Assembly: GCA_025355875.1 (NCBI GenBank)
Contig: JANXYV010000209.1
Coordinates: 1-34,214, forward strand
Length of the DNA: 34,214 nucleotides
Reading direction: 5' to 3'
Origin: Prolixibacteraceae bacterium
GTDB taxonomy: Bacteria > Bacteroidota > Bacteroidia > Bacteroidales > Prolixibacteraceae
The translations under genes and the position numbers were made by a program. This document shows positions 1 to 9,893 of this stretch, in pieces; within the stretch, counting starts at the first letter, position 1, and each line of letters opens with the position of its first letter. The notes under the pieces were generated by a model that was given only the letters and a program-made list of their open reading frames with translations, was not told where the DNA came from and searched no databases.

Positions 1-1393
1 TTGGTCAATGATGATTATCTTGTAAGGGTATATAGGGGGTAACCCAAGTATTAACTCACAACCGGATTATCGGGAAAAATTAACAGAAAATATCGACTAT
101 GAAATTGGAAATCAACAATTTATCAACCGTTCAAAAGACGGCAGTGATGGGGTGTTCACCCGTAGACGAAAATTACCGATCAAAACGATAATCTTTCTTG
201 TGCTCAAGTTTAAAAGTTCCATACAGCGCGAGTTGGATCGCTTTTACAAAGAAGTGATGCAAAACGACTTCAACATCAGGGAGGTAACCAAAGGAGCCTT
301 CACTCAGGCAAGAGCAAAATTAAATCCATGGGCATTTAAGCGGTTAAATGAAGTTGCTGTCAATTCGTTTTACCAGGGAGCAGAATACTATGTGTGGCAC
401 AAGATGCGTTTGCTTGCCGTTGATGGCACCCGGCTTGTTTTACCCAACCATCCTACTGTAGCCGAAGAGTTTGGCGTTCACCAGTTTGGGCCAAAGGCCG
501 ACAGCCCACGCTCCTTGGCTATGGGTTCGTTGCTTTACGATGTTTTGAACCTGGTAACGCTCGATTCTCAAATCGCGCCTTACGCATCGAGCGAGCGGGA
601 TTTGCTGATGCAACATCTGGATCAGGTCAAACAAGGCGATTTGTTGCTGCTCGACCGTGGCTATCCCTGTTTATGGTTGCTTTTTTTGATGAAAGCCAAG
701 GGCATCGAGTTTTGTGTCCGCCTGAAAGAGGATTGGTGGCTCAAGGTCAAAGACTTTTCTGAAAGTTCTGAAAAAGAACGTATTGTTACTTTTTCGTTAC
801 CAAAGAAAGACAGGTCAAAGCTCAAGGATTTTCCACAAATGCTTGATACTGAAATAGCCTGCAGGCTGATCAAAATCGAACTTGAAAACGGTGAAAAGGA
901 AGTGCTTTGTACCTCACTGACAGATGACAAAACATACCTGTACGACGAGTTTGAACAACTTTACCATTACCGCTGGAACGAAGAAGAAGCTTACAAATTA
1001 TTGAAAAGCCGAATAGAGCTGGAAGATTTTTCAGGCAAAACAGCCAAGGCAGTTAAACAAGATTTCCATGCAAAAGTATTCCTGATGACCCTCTGTGCAG
1101 CTTATGCACATCCCATAGAAGAAAAGGTTATTAAGGAATACAAGGCAGACCAGAACCGGAAGCACGACCAGAAGATCAACCGTACCAATGCTCTGGCAAC
1201 AACAATGGATATACTGGTGCCAGCCTTTTTTCGAAAAGAATATAAAGCGGCACTGGAAGCCTTTGATCAACTGGTGGAAAAAACAAGGGAAATAGTCAGG
1301 CCGGGACGGAGTAATCCGAGGATTAAAAAACCAAAGAAGCCTTACTCCATGAATTACAAACGATTATGAATAATCACTAACTAAACGACATTG
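1..1393 (+). mobile_element. IS4-family insertion sequence, copy A
   Basis: This element carries one DDE transposase gene. Its right end is fixed at about 1393: the sequence from 1296 to 1393 is identical, inverted, to the last 98 bases of the window and diverges immediately after. The left end is uncertain. A weak match to the inverted right terminus (CAATG followed by scattered matches) occurs at about position 6, which would give an element of about 1.39 kb, a normal IS4-family size. No target duplication could be identified because only five bases lie outside that candidate end. Confidence 0.8.
152..1369 (+). CDS. IS4-family DDE transposase
   Basis: The product catalyses cut-and-paste transposition of the surrounding IS. 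DDE-type residues are visible: first Asp in LLAVDGTR (residue 91), second Asp in LLLLDRGYP (168), and the IS4-family Y-x2-R-x3-E-x6-K signature as Y271, R274, E278 and K285. The basic C-terminus ends 24 bp before the right end of the element. The GTG at 152 is the only ordinary start codon, but the frame is open upstream to position 26 and reads as plausible transposase N-terminus (NSQPDYREKLTENI, then FTRRRKLP after the GTG). Family members usually have 30-40 residues before the FTRRRKLP-like stretch, so translation may begin at an ATT at 50 or the ancestral start may be lost. No internal stop is seen, so the enzyme could be active. Confidence 0.88.
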   Translation: MFTRRRKLPIKTIIFLVLKFKSSIQRELDRFYKEVMQNDFNIREVTKGAFTQARAKLNPWAFKRLNEVAVNSFYQGAEYYVWHKMRLLAVDGTRLVLPNHPTVAEEFGVHQFGPKADSPRSLAMGSLLYDVLNLVTLDSQIAPYASSERDLLMQHLDQVKQGDLLLLDRGYPCLWLLFLMKAKGIEFCVRLKEDWWLKVKDFSESSEKERIVTFSLPKKDRSKLKDFPQMLDTEIACRLIKIELENGEKEVLCTSLTDDKTYLYDEFEQLYHYRWNEEEAYKLLKSRIELEDFSGKTAKAVKQDFHAKVFLMTLCAAYAHPIEEKVIKEYKADQNRKHDQKINRTNALATTMDILVPAFFRKEYKAALEAFDQLVEKTREIVRPGRSNPRIKKPKKPYSMNYKRL

Positions 1394-1620
1394 GATCAGG
1401 TTTTCGCATTTGAAAGCAAATTTCTGAACGTACAGAAAATGTGACGGAATTTCGACTCAAAAATTTTCATTTTTCAAACTGCTGAAGTTTCTGAAAAATA
1501 AATTGACAGATCATCTGTTTCCTCTTTCTTTTTTCAATACTGTATAGCAGATAAAAATCATTGGTATTTGGAAAAAATGTTTCTAAATATGTACCTCCAT
1601 TAAAATTAAAAATTGAACTT

Positions 1621-2844
1621 ATGAATTTATTAACTGCTCAGGATTTTATGAATCGTGAATCCCGGTATGGAGCTCAGAATTATCACCCGCTACCGGTTGT
1701 TTTGGAACGAGGCGAAGGCATTTTTGTTTGGGATGTTGAAGGACGTAAATATTTCGATTTCCTATCGGCATATTCAGCAGTAAATCAAGGTCATTGCCAT
1801 CCGAAAATTGTAAAGGCCATGACTGATCAGGCACAGAAACTTGCTTTGACTTCCCGGGCCTTTTATAATAATGTGCTGGGCGAATGGGAAGAATATATGA
1901 CCAAGCTGTTTGGTTACGACAAAATGTTGCCGATGAATTCGGGCGCCGAAGCTGACGAGACAGCTTTAAAACTGGTTCGGAAATGGGGTTACAAAGTGAA
2001 AGGCATACCAAAAACAGAAGCAAAAATCATAGTTTGCAACGGAAATTTTCATGGGCGCACGATCACCATCATATCGATGTCGTCCGATCCGGATTCATAC
2101 AACGACTACGGACCGTACACTCCCGGATTTATTAATATTCCGTACAATGATATCAAAGCTTTAGAAAAGGCACTTGAAGATCCTAATGTAGCTGGCTTCC
2201 TGGTTGAACCAATTCAGGCCGAAGCAGGAGTTTATGTTCCTAAAGATGGTTTTTTGAGGAAAGCATTCGATTTGTGTAAAAAACATAATGTTCTGTTTGT
2301 TGCCGATGAAGTTCAGACGGGACTGGCCCGGACCGGAAAGATGCTGGCCTGCGATCATGAAGATGTCCGACCCGACATCCTGGTGTTAGGCAAAGCCATT
2401 TCAGGAGGTATGTTACCTGTTTCATGCGTTCTGGCCGACGATGAAATTATGCTGACCATCAAACCCGGTGAACACGGATCTACCTATGGAGGAAACCCCA
2501 TCGCAGCAAAAGTGGCCATCGCTGCAATGAATGTCATTCTTGATGAAAATCTGGTCGATAACTCAGAAAGGATGGGAAAAATATTCAGGAAACGGTTGAA
2601 TTCAATTGATTCGAAACTGATTGAACTGGTTCGTGGAAAAGGATTGCTCAATGCCGTGGTAATTAAGTCAATCAATAACATTTCTGCCTGGGATGTATGC
2701 ATTACACTGAAAAACAATGGTTTATTAGCAAAACCTACTCATGAACACATTATCCGTTTCACACCTCCGCTGGTTATCAAAGAAGAGCAACTCAATGAAG
2801 CCCTTGACATTATTGAAAAAACCTTTGCCGAATTAGGAGTGTAA
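1621..2844 (+). CDS. rocD: Ornithine--oxo-acid aminotransferase
   Basis: A PLP-dependent class III aminotransferase that converts ornithine and 2-oxoglutarate to glutamate-5-semialdehyde and glutamate, linking arginine and proline metabolism in the cytoplasm. The 407-aa length is normal for the family. Visible motifs include the cofactor region [19 protein letters not shown], the strand [15 protein letters not shown], and the PLP lysine in [13 protein letters not shown] (K258). The ATG at 1621 is chosen over an in-frame TTG at 1561 because homology begins at about LLTAQDF and the 20 extra residues look like spacer. The gene follows the IS by about 230 bp of non-coding DNA, so its upstream region may have been changed by the insertion. 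No neighbour belongs to the same pathway. Confidence 0.93.
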   Translation: MNLLTAQDFMNRESRYGAQNYHPLPVVLERGEGIFVWDVEGRKYFDFLSAYSAVNQGHCHPKIVKAMTDQAQKLALTSRAFYNNVLGEWEEYMTKLFGYDKMLPMNSGAEADETALKLVRKWGYKVKGIPKTEAKIIVCNGNFHGRTITIISMSSDPDSYNDYGPYTPGFINIPYNDIKALEKALEDPNVAGFLVEPIQAEAGVYVPKDGFLRKAFDLCKKHNVLFVADEVQTGLARTGKMLACDHEDVRPDILVLGKAISGGMLPVSCVLADDEIMLTIKPGEHGSTYGGNPIAAKVAIAAMNVILDENLVDNSERMGKIFRKRLNSIDSKLIELVRGKGLLNAVVIKSINNISAWDVCITLKNNGLLAKPTHEHIIRFTPPLVIKEEQLNEALDIIEKTFAELGV

Positions 2845-3000
2845 GTTTCTTCGAAAATGAGCTTGAGCATAAGGCCATAAAAAGTATCTGCAGAATTGCA
2901 AATGCCTTTTTTGGCCTTTCTGCTTTTCATAAAACCTAAAACCAGTTGGTCGAATGATTTTTTTTCCAACAAGCAACTTTTTTCATAATATTAGAGTCTG

Positions 3001-3008
3001 TATCTTTG
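3001..3008 (+). promoter_or_regulatory. Bacteroidota-type -7 promoter box
   Basis: TATCTTTG matches the Bacteroidota -7 consensus TAnnTTTG exactly and lies 59 bp before the ATG of the AsmA-like gene. The expected -33 position, about 20 bp upstream, holds only a T-run (TTTT near 2978), so the -33 match is weak. Confidence 0.5.
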
Positions 3009-3067
3009 AAACTAAATGCGCATTTCAGCGTTAATTTTCAAGTGGATACGCAAGAAGACTCAATCTG

Positions 3068-6000
3068 ATGACTCCTTTTCGAAAAAAAACATACAAACAT
3101 CTGGCAATTATTGTCTTAGCAATAATATTGGCTACTTTAACAGTAGTTTGTGTGCTGTATTTTGAGGCTCAAATTTACCTGAATAAGAACCTTTCGGAGT
3201 TGGTTTCAAAAAAGTCGAAAGGAAAATATGAATTATCATTCGAAAACCTGAAAATCAATTTCAACGATTGGGGATTCGAAATCGATCAGGTTTCCTTTCA
3301 TCCTTCCGATTCCATTTTAAAAATCCTGCCCCGTTTGAACCCCGATAAGCGATTTTATTCATTTTCATCGCCGAATATCAGGTTCAGTGGAATCAGGTTC
3401 TTTAAGCTCTTGTTTTACAAAAATCTTGAAATCGGCGAAATATTAATCAGCCAGCCTGAATTGAACATTCATGGACAAAATTCGGATCAGGACAAAAAGG
3501 AAAATGACAACATAAGCAAACTTATTCTACAGCTTAAACCACTGGTAACCAAAACATTCAAATCAATTAAAATTGACAAGATTGAATTGGCAAATGCCAG
3601 TTTTGATTTTTACAGCTTGTTGGGCGAGACCCGGAAACTTGCCAATGCCGAGAATATTACGATTGGCATTCTGGATTTTTATACAGATTCGCTCCTTCTG
3701 CCCGACCCAAACCGGATGTTCGATGCCAAAGACATTTATTTCCGAATGCAAAACTATCAGAATAAGCTGGGGGACAGCATTCATAGCCTTTATGCCGAAT
3801 ACGTGACTTTCTCACTGAAAAACTCACAAATTGAATCCAAAAACCTTGAATTGAGACCTAATAATGATTCCATTTCAATGAAAGACCGGTATCAAATCAT
3901 TGTTCCCGAACTGAAAATTTCCTGCCGAAACATCCGGGATCTGTATCTCAATAATACAATACCCATAGATTCGCTGATCCTGAGAAGGGCTGTTATCAGA
4001 TATTGGCCGGCATCAAAAAGCCCGAAATCGTCTACAGATTCAAAACCGGGATTTAATTTGTACGAGTTAATGAAAAACGAAATTTCGAGTCTTCATATTC
4101 AGGACTTCAGGCTTCGGGATGCAAAGCTGATGCTCTATAAAAACCAAAAAGACACGAGTTGCCAGCAGGTACTGAAAAATATAAACCTGAACCTGAAGGA
4201 TTTTCAACTGGATTCAATATCAAACCAGGATACCAGTCGTATTTTTTATTCAAAAAACATCGATTTGTCGGCAAAGTCCTATGAATTGATTCTGGGTGAT
4301 AATATTCACCGGATTATGGTCAAATCGCTTGACCTTTTCACTCAACGAAAGTCAATCCTTTTCCGGAATATTCAAATAAGTCCGAGCTCAACCTCGAATA
4401 AAGAGTTCAGGCAAAGGAATACCATTGAGGCCATTTGTGACAGCGTCCGGCTCGACCAGTTTGATTTTAAACGTGCCTATCATCAAAAACGGTTTGCTTT
4501 TCAAAAGGTGAACCTTTTCAATCCGGAAGTCAGACTCACCCAGAATGAAATAGCTGAAGAAAAAGTAACGCCTGAAAATCTAAGCTTTGCGTACCGTTTG
4601 ATTTCAAGATATGCACTTGGTATTTATTCTGATCAGGTGACGGTTCAAAAAGGTAAAATACAATTGATAAATAAAACCGGATTGATGCAAACCGGGCATA
4701 TTGAGTCGATGGTAAAACTTCAACTAACCGGATTTGCATTGGACGAAATAAGTGCCCGCCGAAGCGATCGCCTGTTTTTTGCCAATCAGATTGAGTTGAA
4801 TTTCAGCAAGTATCAGATGCAGCTGGTCGATCAATTGCACAAACTTTCCATCGAGTCGTTTAACTTGTCGACCCGGAAAAAACTGGTAACTCTGCAAAAC
4901 CTTCACTTATTCCCGGTTTCAACCGAAAATATAGAGGCAATCCTGAAGAAATATAATCGTTCACAACTATACGAATTTACAATTCCTGAATTGAGTTTGA
5001 CAAACGCTGATTTTCATGAGGCGTTCTTCAACAAAAAGTTATCGGTCGACACTTTAAATATTAAAGCACCTCAAATTTACTACGAAAATTTTGCTTTGTT
5101 AAAAGCGGAAAAACCCAAGGCTGATTTTGAAGATTTATTCCTGTTGTTGTCTAATTATCTGTCAGACATACGTATAGAGAAAGTTGAAATTCCGGATGGA
5201 ACCATTCGCCTGGTTAACCACAGCCGAAAAGATAAAACCATTTCGCTCGACAACCATTTCTCATTAGGTTTGGAAAACATGCTGATCAATCAGGAACAAT
5301 TTGGTAAAAAGAAGCTGCTCTTTTCCGAATTTGTCAACTTGTCGGTTCGAGACCATGTGATCCAGCTCTCGGATAATGTTCATGTTTTAAAAGCCAGCGA
5401 AATCGGATTTTCGACCAAAACCAGGGAAGTATTTGCCACCAATGCAAGGCTTTATCCTGAGACCAATAGCCCAAACCTCTCGTCAATCAAGTGGAATATT
5501 CAGGTTTCAATTCCTGAAATAAGGATTAAAGGAATAAACATTGAAGAATTGTATTTCGATCATAAAGTTGACGTTGACAACATGCTCATAAATGCGCCTC
5601 AAATTAAACTCTACCAGAAACATAAAAATGTCAATACCACCGATTTGAAAGATATGAATTTCCCATTACCGAAAGAAATTGAATCCATTGCCGTTCGACA
5701 GTTCAAATTGAACGACGGCTCCTTGAAAGTTTTTTCGGAATTGGGGATTCAACCCTATTTGTTGATGCAATCAGACCTGAATTTGTCGGGCAAAAACATA
5801 TTTATACAGAATATTCTTGAGGGTCAAAAGCCTGATTTTACGGATGGGGATTATCATTTTCAAATGATTCAGTTTAAGTTTATGCCCAAAGATAAGAATC
5901 AGCAGTTTGGCATTGATGAGCTTAATTTTTCAACCGCCGACAAACAGATTCAGGCCAAACAACTTACTGTACGACCTAAGTCGAAAAGCAATACACAGGA

Positions 6001-7357
6001 TCAGTTTGAGTTGAAAATTCCGAGTCTGGTTATGAATGGCCTGGATATGAATAAAGCTTATCGGGATGATCAATTACTGTTTGAATCAATTCAAATTAAC
6101 CAGCCTGTCTTTCAGTTTCAAAATAACTCAAAAGATTCAGTGAGATTTGATCCTTTCAAATTGAATCTCTACTCTCATTTCGAAACCTTTACCAATGTTT
6201 TTGCCTCTAAACAATTGACAGTTAAGGATGCTGATATTTCAATTTTCAAAAACGGGAAGAAGACTTTCAGTGAAAAGATAACTTTCGATCTCAACAATTT
6301 GAGGATTGACAGCAAACCCTCAAAAGGGTTCATGTATTCGGAGGATTTCTCGTTTCAGATACCTGAATTGAAAAGAAGGAATAAACTCTATGAATATAGA
6401 ATTGGGGAGATTTTCTATTCTTTAGAAAGTAATCGGTTTATTGCCAGGGATATTCGGATAAATCCCAATTTCACCAAGGAAATGCATCAAAAACAGGTTG
6501 GTTTTCAATCCGATTATTTTGAAGGAAAAATTGATTCGGTGTATATTGAACAACCAAATATCAGCAGATGGTTCGATAAAGAAGAATTGGTTGGAAAAAT
6601 GGGATCAATAAATGGATTAAATTTGAAAATATACCGTGACAAACGCATTCCTTTCAACGAAAAAAAGCGACCTGAAATGTTTCAGGATTTAATTAAAACG
6701 GCCGGCCATCCTTTTAAACTTGATTCATTTAAACTGGTCAATTCTCATGTCACTTATGCTGAACAGCCCGTCATTGGAGACTCTGAAGGAAAAATCAGGT
6801 TCTCTGGAATCCAGGCCAGGATCATTCCATTTACCAATATGAAATCAACTTCAGGCAAAATCCCCGATTTTCACATTGATGCAACGGCCACCATCATGGA
6901 TTCGTGCCAGGTGACGACACATATGGATTTTGCGATGAATGATCCGATGAATTCATTCACAGTCAGCGGAAGCCTCAGTCCATTCAATATGCACATTTTA
7001 AATCCGACCTTAGAGCCATTGGCCTCAATTTCAATTCGTTCAGGAAGAGTTAACCAGTTTGATTTTAATTTATCGGCCGACCAGTCAAATTCTTCGGGCA
7101 ATTTACTTTTTGGATACCATGACCTTAAGATTTCCGTACTTGAAAAGAAAAACGGAAACACCAAAGAAGCTAAATTTGCTAGTTTTCTCGCCAACAGTCT
7201 GCTCCTGCGATCGAAGAACCCAAGGGGAAAGGAATTGCTCCCGGATGAAATTAACTACACGCGCGATCAAAAACGATCGGTTTTAAACTATATTTGGAAA
7301 TCGGTATTCAGCGGCATTCGAAACACACTTGGATTGAAGGAAAAACAACCTGAATAG
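3068..7357 (+). CDS. Large AsmA-like (DUF748-type) envelope protein with internal repeats
   Basis: A 1429-residue protein with one N-terminal membrane segment (about residues 10-32) and then an almost wholly beta-strand-rich body. A motif of the form I-P-E-L-x-I, followed by a conserved acidic/aromatic stretch and then a strand ending in P-Q-I-x-x-Y, recurs near residues 274, 450, 635, 808, 979 and 1092. This gives an internal period of about 175 residues. The C-terminal 200 residues (GSLSPFNMHILNPTLEPLAS onward) resemble the AsmA/DUF748 C-terminal region. Proteins of this superfamily are thought to form long hydrophobic grooves bridging the inner and outer membranes and moving lipids; transfer of that role to this protein is inference. 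It is monocistronic, with its own -7 box, and converges with the next gene. A plain hypothetical repeat protein is the alternative. Confidence 0.6.
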   Translation: MTPFRKKTYKHLAIIVLAIILATLTVVCVLYFEAQIYLNKNLSELVSKKSKGKYELSFENLKINFNDWGFEIDQVSFHPSDSILKILPRLNPDKRFYSFSSPNIRFSGIRFFKLLFYKNLEIGEILISQPELNIHGQNSDQDKKENDNISKLILQLKPLVTKTFKSIKIDKIELANASFDFYSLLGETRKLANAENITIGILDFYTDSLLLPDPNRMFDAKDIYFRMQNYQNKLGDSIHSLYAEYVTFSLKNSQIESKNLELRPNNDSISMKDRYQIIVPELKISCRNIRDLYLNNTIPIDSLILRRAVIRYWPASKSPKSSTDSKPGFNLYELMKNEISSLHIQDFRLRDAKLMLYKNQKDTSCQQVLKNINLNLKDFQLDSISNQDTSRIFYSKNIDLSAKSYELILGDNIHRIMVKSLDLFTQRKSILFRNIQISPSSTSNKEFRQRNTIEAICDSVRLDQFDFKRAYHQKRFAFQKVNLFNPEVRLTQNEIAEEKVTPENLSFAYRLISRYALGIYSDQVTVQKGKIQLINKTGLMQTGHIESMVKLQLTGFALDEISARRSDRLFFANQIELNFSKYQMQLVDQLHKLSIESFNLSTRKKLVTLQNLHLFPVSTENIEAILKKYNRSQLYEFTIPELSLTNADFHEAFFNKKLSVDTLNIKAPQIYYENFALLKAEKPKADFEDLFLLLSNYLSDIRIEKVEIPDGTIRLVNHSRKDKTISLDNHFSLGLENMLINQEQFGKKKLLFSEFVNLSVRDHVIQLSDNVHVLKASEIGFSTKTREVFATNARLYPETNSPNLSSIKWNIQVSIPEIRIKGINIEELYFDHKVDVDNMLINAPQIKLYQKHKNVNTTDLKDMNFPLPKEIESIAVRQFKLNDGSLKVFSELGIQPYLLMQSDLNLSGKNIFIQNILEGQKPDFTDGDYHFQMIQFKFMPKDKNQQFGIDELNFSTADKQIQAKQLTVRPKSKSNTQDQFELKIPSLVMNGLDMNKAYRDDQLLFESIQINQPVFQFQNNSKDSVRFDPFKLNLYSHFETFTNVFASKQLTVKDADISIFKNGKKTFSEKITFDLNNLRIDSKPSKGFMYSEDFSFQIPELKRRNKLYEYRIGEIFYSLESNRFIARDIRINPNFTKEMHQKQVGFQSDYFEGKIDSVYIEQPNISRWFDKEELVGKMGSINGLNLKIYRDKRIPFNEKKRPEMFQDLIKTAGHPFKLDSFKLVNSHVTYAEQPVIGDSEGKIRFSGIQARIIPFTNMKSTSGKIPDFHIDATATIMDSCQVTTHMDFAMNDPMNSFTVSGSLSPFNMHILNPTLEPLASISIRSGRVNQFDFNLSADQSNSSGNLLFGYHDLKISVLEKKNGNTKEAKFASFLANSLLLRSKNPRGKELLPDEINYTRDQKRSVLNYIWKSVFSGIRNTLGLKEKQPE

Positions 7358-7383
7358 AAAATTTTTTCGGAAATTTGTTTGCC

Positions 7384-8271
7384 TTAATTCTTTAGGTAGA
7401 TGAGGTACGAAAGCTTGATGGTTTGGTATTTCCAGTCGCGAATTCCATACAAATATTGCAACCTGATGGAATTTTTTTTCAGCGAATGATTCAGGTCGAA
7501 CGTATAAACCATCGGCTTGTCGCGTTCATTTTTATAGCCTGAATAACCTGACAACGAGTTTGATACGATCCATCTAGCCCATTTTAAATCGGTTCCCAAA
7601 GCGTACATATAAGCATCATTCTGAAGGTTTTGTTCGTCGTTGGTTTGCCATGAATGGAATCCCCCAGAAACAAAAGGCCTGATCGACATGTTTTCATTTC
7701 CTCCGGAATATTCTTTTGATAAGCTGAGGTCGAAAAAATAGCCCGGACTGTCGGAATAGCGTGCAGCTTCCAGTTTGTTCCCGGAAGCAGTCCTGCAGGC
7801 CATGCGAAGCATGGTGTCCGGAAATTTCCGGTCTTTCAGCAGCTGTATCAGGGTGGAAAAATAGAAATCGCCAATGGCAAATCCTTTTCCGTCGTAATCG
7901 CGGGCAACACGTTCGTCGCGGATGGTTGTCGACATGGCGTAATGTTCAACAAGAACTCCATACATTTCAACCGCAATTTTATTCTCAAAAAACGAACGGT
8001 AAAACTTTCCAAAAATATCCTGAGTAGGATCTCCGGTCATAAAATGTAAACTCATACCGAGTTCTAAATTGGAACCTGCCGGAACATATCCTTTTTTTAC
8101 TTCCGGAACAGGCATCGCGTTTGGACCAAGGTATCCGGGAGTAATGTGCATCCAATCTCTCCAGCCGGGCATTCCAGGCTCCCAGCCATGAATTGTGTTC
8201 CACCAGGTGTAATCATCAGAAAAGCCGAGCACAGGAAGAATGCAGAATAGAAAGATTATCCATTTTTTCAT
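7384..8271 (-). CDS. Predicted exported outer-membrane protein, unknown function
   Basis: I do not recognise the family. The 295-residue product starts with a clear signal peptide (MKKWIIFLFCILPVLGFS) and then has Trp/Tyr-rich, alternating polar/hydrophobic strands such as LNHSLKKNSIRLQYLYGI and IRPFVSGGFHSWQ, as in a small outer-membrane beta-barrel or a periplasmic beta protein. The ATG at 8271 is preferred to the longer in-frame start at 8316, which would put 15 residues before the signal peptide and overlap the terminator of the neighbouring gene. It ends 26 bp from the convergent AsmA-like gene. A TAnnTTTG-like box sits only 5 bp before the start, which would imply a nearly leaderless mRNA or be chance. 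Confidence 0.6.
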   Translation of the reverse strand: MKKWIIFLFCILPVLGFSDDYTWWNTIHGWEPGMPGWRDWMHITPGYLGPNAMPVPEVKKGYVPAGSNLELGMSLHFMTGDPTQDIFGKFYRSFFENKIAVEMYGVLVEHYAMSTTIRDERVARDYDGKGFAIGDFYFSTLIQLLKDRKFPDTMLRMACRTASGNKLEAARYSDSPGYFFDLSLSKEYSGGNENMSIRPFVSGGFHSWQTNDEQNLQNDAYMYALGTDLKWARWIVSNSLSGYSGYKNERDKPMVYTFDLNHSLKKNSIRLQYLYGIRDWKYQTIKLSYLIYLKN

Positions 8272-8314
8272 TCGCCAAATATACAAAAGCAAAGCAATTA
8301 CCGGAGGGCCTTCC

Positions 8315-8344
8315 AATAAAAAACCCCGCCGACTGACGAGGTTT
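8315..8344 (-). terminator. Rho-independent terminator of the C1 peptidase gene
   Basis: On the minus strand, arms 8335-8343 and 8322-8330 form a 9-bp stem (AACCTCGTC with GGCGGGGTT, allowing two G-U pairs) around a 4-base loop. A TTTTTTATT tract follows. It begins 8 bp after the stop codon of the peptidase gene and separates that unit from the next minus-strand gene. Confidence 0.85.
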
Positions 8345-8351
8345 GGTGAAT

Positions 8352-9554
8352 CTAAAGGTTTAGTTTTTTTCGGATATTTTTCGGGATGGCATCCTTATGA
8401 ACCATGATTGAAGTGGTTTTAAACATCACATAAGGTTTGGATGCATAGAAAAAGCCTTTGTAATCGTTATAGTCTCCCCAGGAGTTTTTTACTTTATAAT
8501 AGATGATTCCGTTCTGATCTTTTGCCGATCCAACGATCAACATTCCGTGATCGTCAGTCGTCTGATAATCATCGAAATCAATTTGCCTCATTTCCTGGGT
8601 AATCACTTTCTCTTTCCCCGGTTTTTCAAGTTTATACAGTTCTTCATTTTTCTCTTTTTCTTTCAGCTTTTCCCATTTAGTGATTTCAGCATCAGTCATG
8701 TTTGCTTTATCCACTTCAGGAACAACAGCAACGCCCGACTTGGAAGTTGCGAAACCTTTCTCACTCACATCGGCAGCCCAGGCGACTGTACAACCGGTAT
8801 TGATCGAATTATCGATAATTTCTTCAAGTTCGTTCAATGGTACGTTGTAAATCTGCTCCCAGGCCCAATTGTCAGGGACTTCGATGATGAATTTCGAATA
8901 AAAAGGATGATGGGTATACGATGAAATTTCAACATAATCGTCCATTTTCAAACCAACATAATCCTTTGCAAAGCTTTGGGGTGTATATTCTTTTCCCTCA
9001 TAACTAAATTTTTCAGGAAGTTTTCCAAGGTAATTTTCAATAGTTCCATCCAGCACTTCATGCCAGACACTGGTCAGTTTCTTGTTTGGATTGTCAACCA
9101 CAGCTTTCACTTCATCGAGCAAAATGCGGTCAAATTCACCATGAACATGCTTTTCTTCCCCGTAGTTAAGCCCTTTGTAAACTTCTTCCGGAACAATTCC
9201 ATATTCCCTGACTACGTTGGTCACATCGTGAAAAGCGCCACCAGCCCCAAAGTTCAGACTTCCATGTAACCTGACATATTTGATGGCTTTATCTGAATAG
9301 CAATGGTTGACCACAAACATCTCGGACAAATCAACGGCCGGTTTTCCTAACCGAAGCATTTCGGCTTCCAGAAATCCCAATCCTGAAAACGACCAGCAAG
9401 TACCCGAACGGTTTTGATCTTTCACCGAAGTACATGGAATTTCAATAACTGGAGTAAACTGGTAACCTTTCTCTTCTTTCTTTTCTTCCTGAGCCGGAAG
9501 TAAGTATGTAGTAAACAGCAAAGCTGCAAGAAGCAGATTTCTTAATTTTAACAT
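8352..9554 (-). CDS. Exported C1-family (bleomycin hydrolase/aminopeptidase C-like) cysteine peptidase
   Basis: A papain-superfamily peptidase of 400 residues. The catalytic set is complete: Gln47 in VKDQNRSG, Cys53 in SGTCWSFSG, His336 in DDHGMLIVG, and Asn357 in KNSWGD. Large insertions between Cys and His and the overall length fit the C1B bleomycin hydrolase/PepC group. Unlike the cytoplasmic enzymes it carries an N-terminal signal peptide (MLKLRNLLLAALLFTTYLLPAQ), so it probably acts in the periplasm or at the surface in peptide breakdown. An Asp/Glu/Lys-rich linker follows the signal peptide. It is transcribed alone, from a -7 box at 9592-9599 to the terminator at 8315-8344. Substrate range cannot be read from the sequence. 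Confidence 0.88.
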   Translation of the reverse strand: MLKLRNLLLAALLFTTYLLPAQEEKKEEKGYQFTPVIEIPCTSVKDQNRSGTCWSFSGLGFLEAEMLRLGKPAVDLSEMFVVNHCYSDKAIKYVRLHGSLNFGAGGAFHDVTNVVREYGIVPEEVYKGLNYGEEKHVHGEFDRILLDEVKAVVDNPNKKLTSVWHEVLDGTIENYLGKLPEKFSYEGKEYTPQSFAKDYVGLKMDDYVEISSYTHHPFYSKFIIEVPDNWAWEQIYNVPLNELEEIIDNSINTGCTVAWAADVSEKGFATSKSGVAVVPEVDKANMTDAEITKWEKLKEKEKNEELYKLEKPGKEKVITQEMRQIDFDDYQTTDDHGMLIVGSAKDQNGIIYYKVKNSWGDYNDYKGFFYASKPYVMFKTTSIMVHKDAIPKNIRKKLNL

Positions 9555-9893
9555 GTTGGTTTCTTAATATTTGAGCCTTGAGAACTGAGTTCAAAGATAT
9601 TACTTTTAGTTTGTCAGCTTCACCTGACCTTCCGGATTTCAGGCAGATACGCCTTCTGCCCTTCGTGTATTTCAGGTTCGAAATAACTTCTTGTACTCTG
9701 AATGATAACAACTTCCAACGAAATATGAATCGTTCTGAAAAAAATGTAGGATCAAAAATATGTTGTAAAACAAGTCGCTCAGTGAGTTACCCTTATTGAA
9801 AATTTGATTCTTTCACCTTTTTGAGAGCGGGTTCCAAAAGGAATGACTTTACTTTTATACCTTTATCCGCTGTCAAACCATCATTCAAAGAAA
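9555..9893. other. Divergent intergenic region
   Basis: These 339 bp lie between the divergent C1 peptidase and DUF1460 genes. Apart from the -7 box for the peptidase, I see only a weak TACCTTTA box at 9858-9865 on the plus strand, 29 bp before the DUF1460 start. There is no convincing gene; short open frames here have no recognisable homology or start signal. Confidence 0.5.
9592..9599 (-). promoter_or_regulatory. -7 promoter box for the C1 peptidase gene
   Basis: The minus strand reads TATCTTTG, an exact TAnnTTTG match, 37 bp before the peptidase start codon. I could not find a convincing -33 element 19-21 bp further upstream. Confidence 0.45.

Noticed and set aside
1370-1620. Target duplication of the left IS
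   Set aside because: Only five bases precede the candidate left end and they do not match the right flank.
9442-9711. Open frame overlapping the peptidase start
   Set aside because: It overlaps the peptidase signal peptide in another frame and lacks homology or a start signal.
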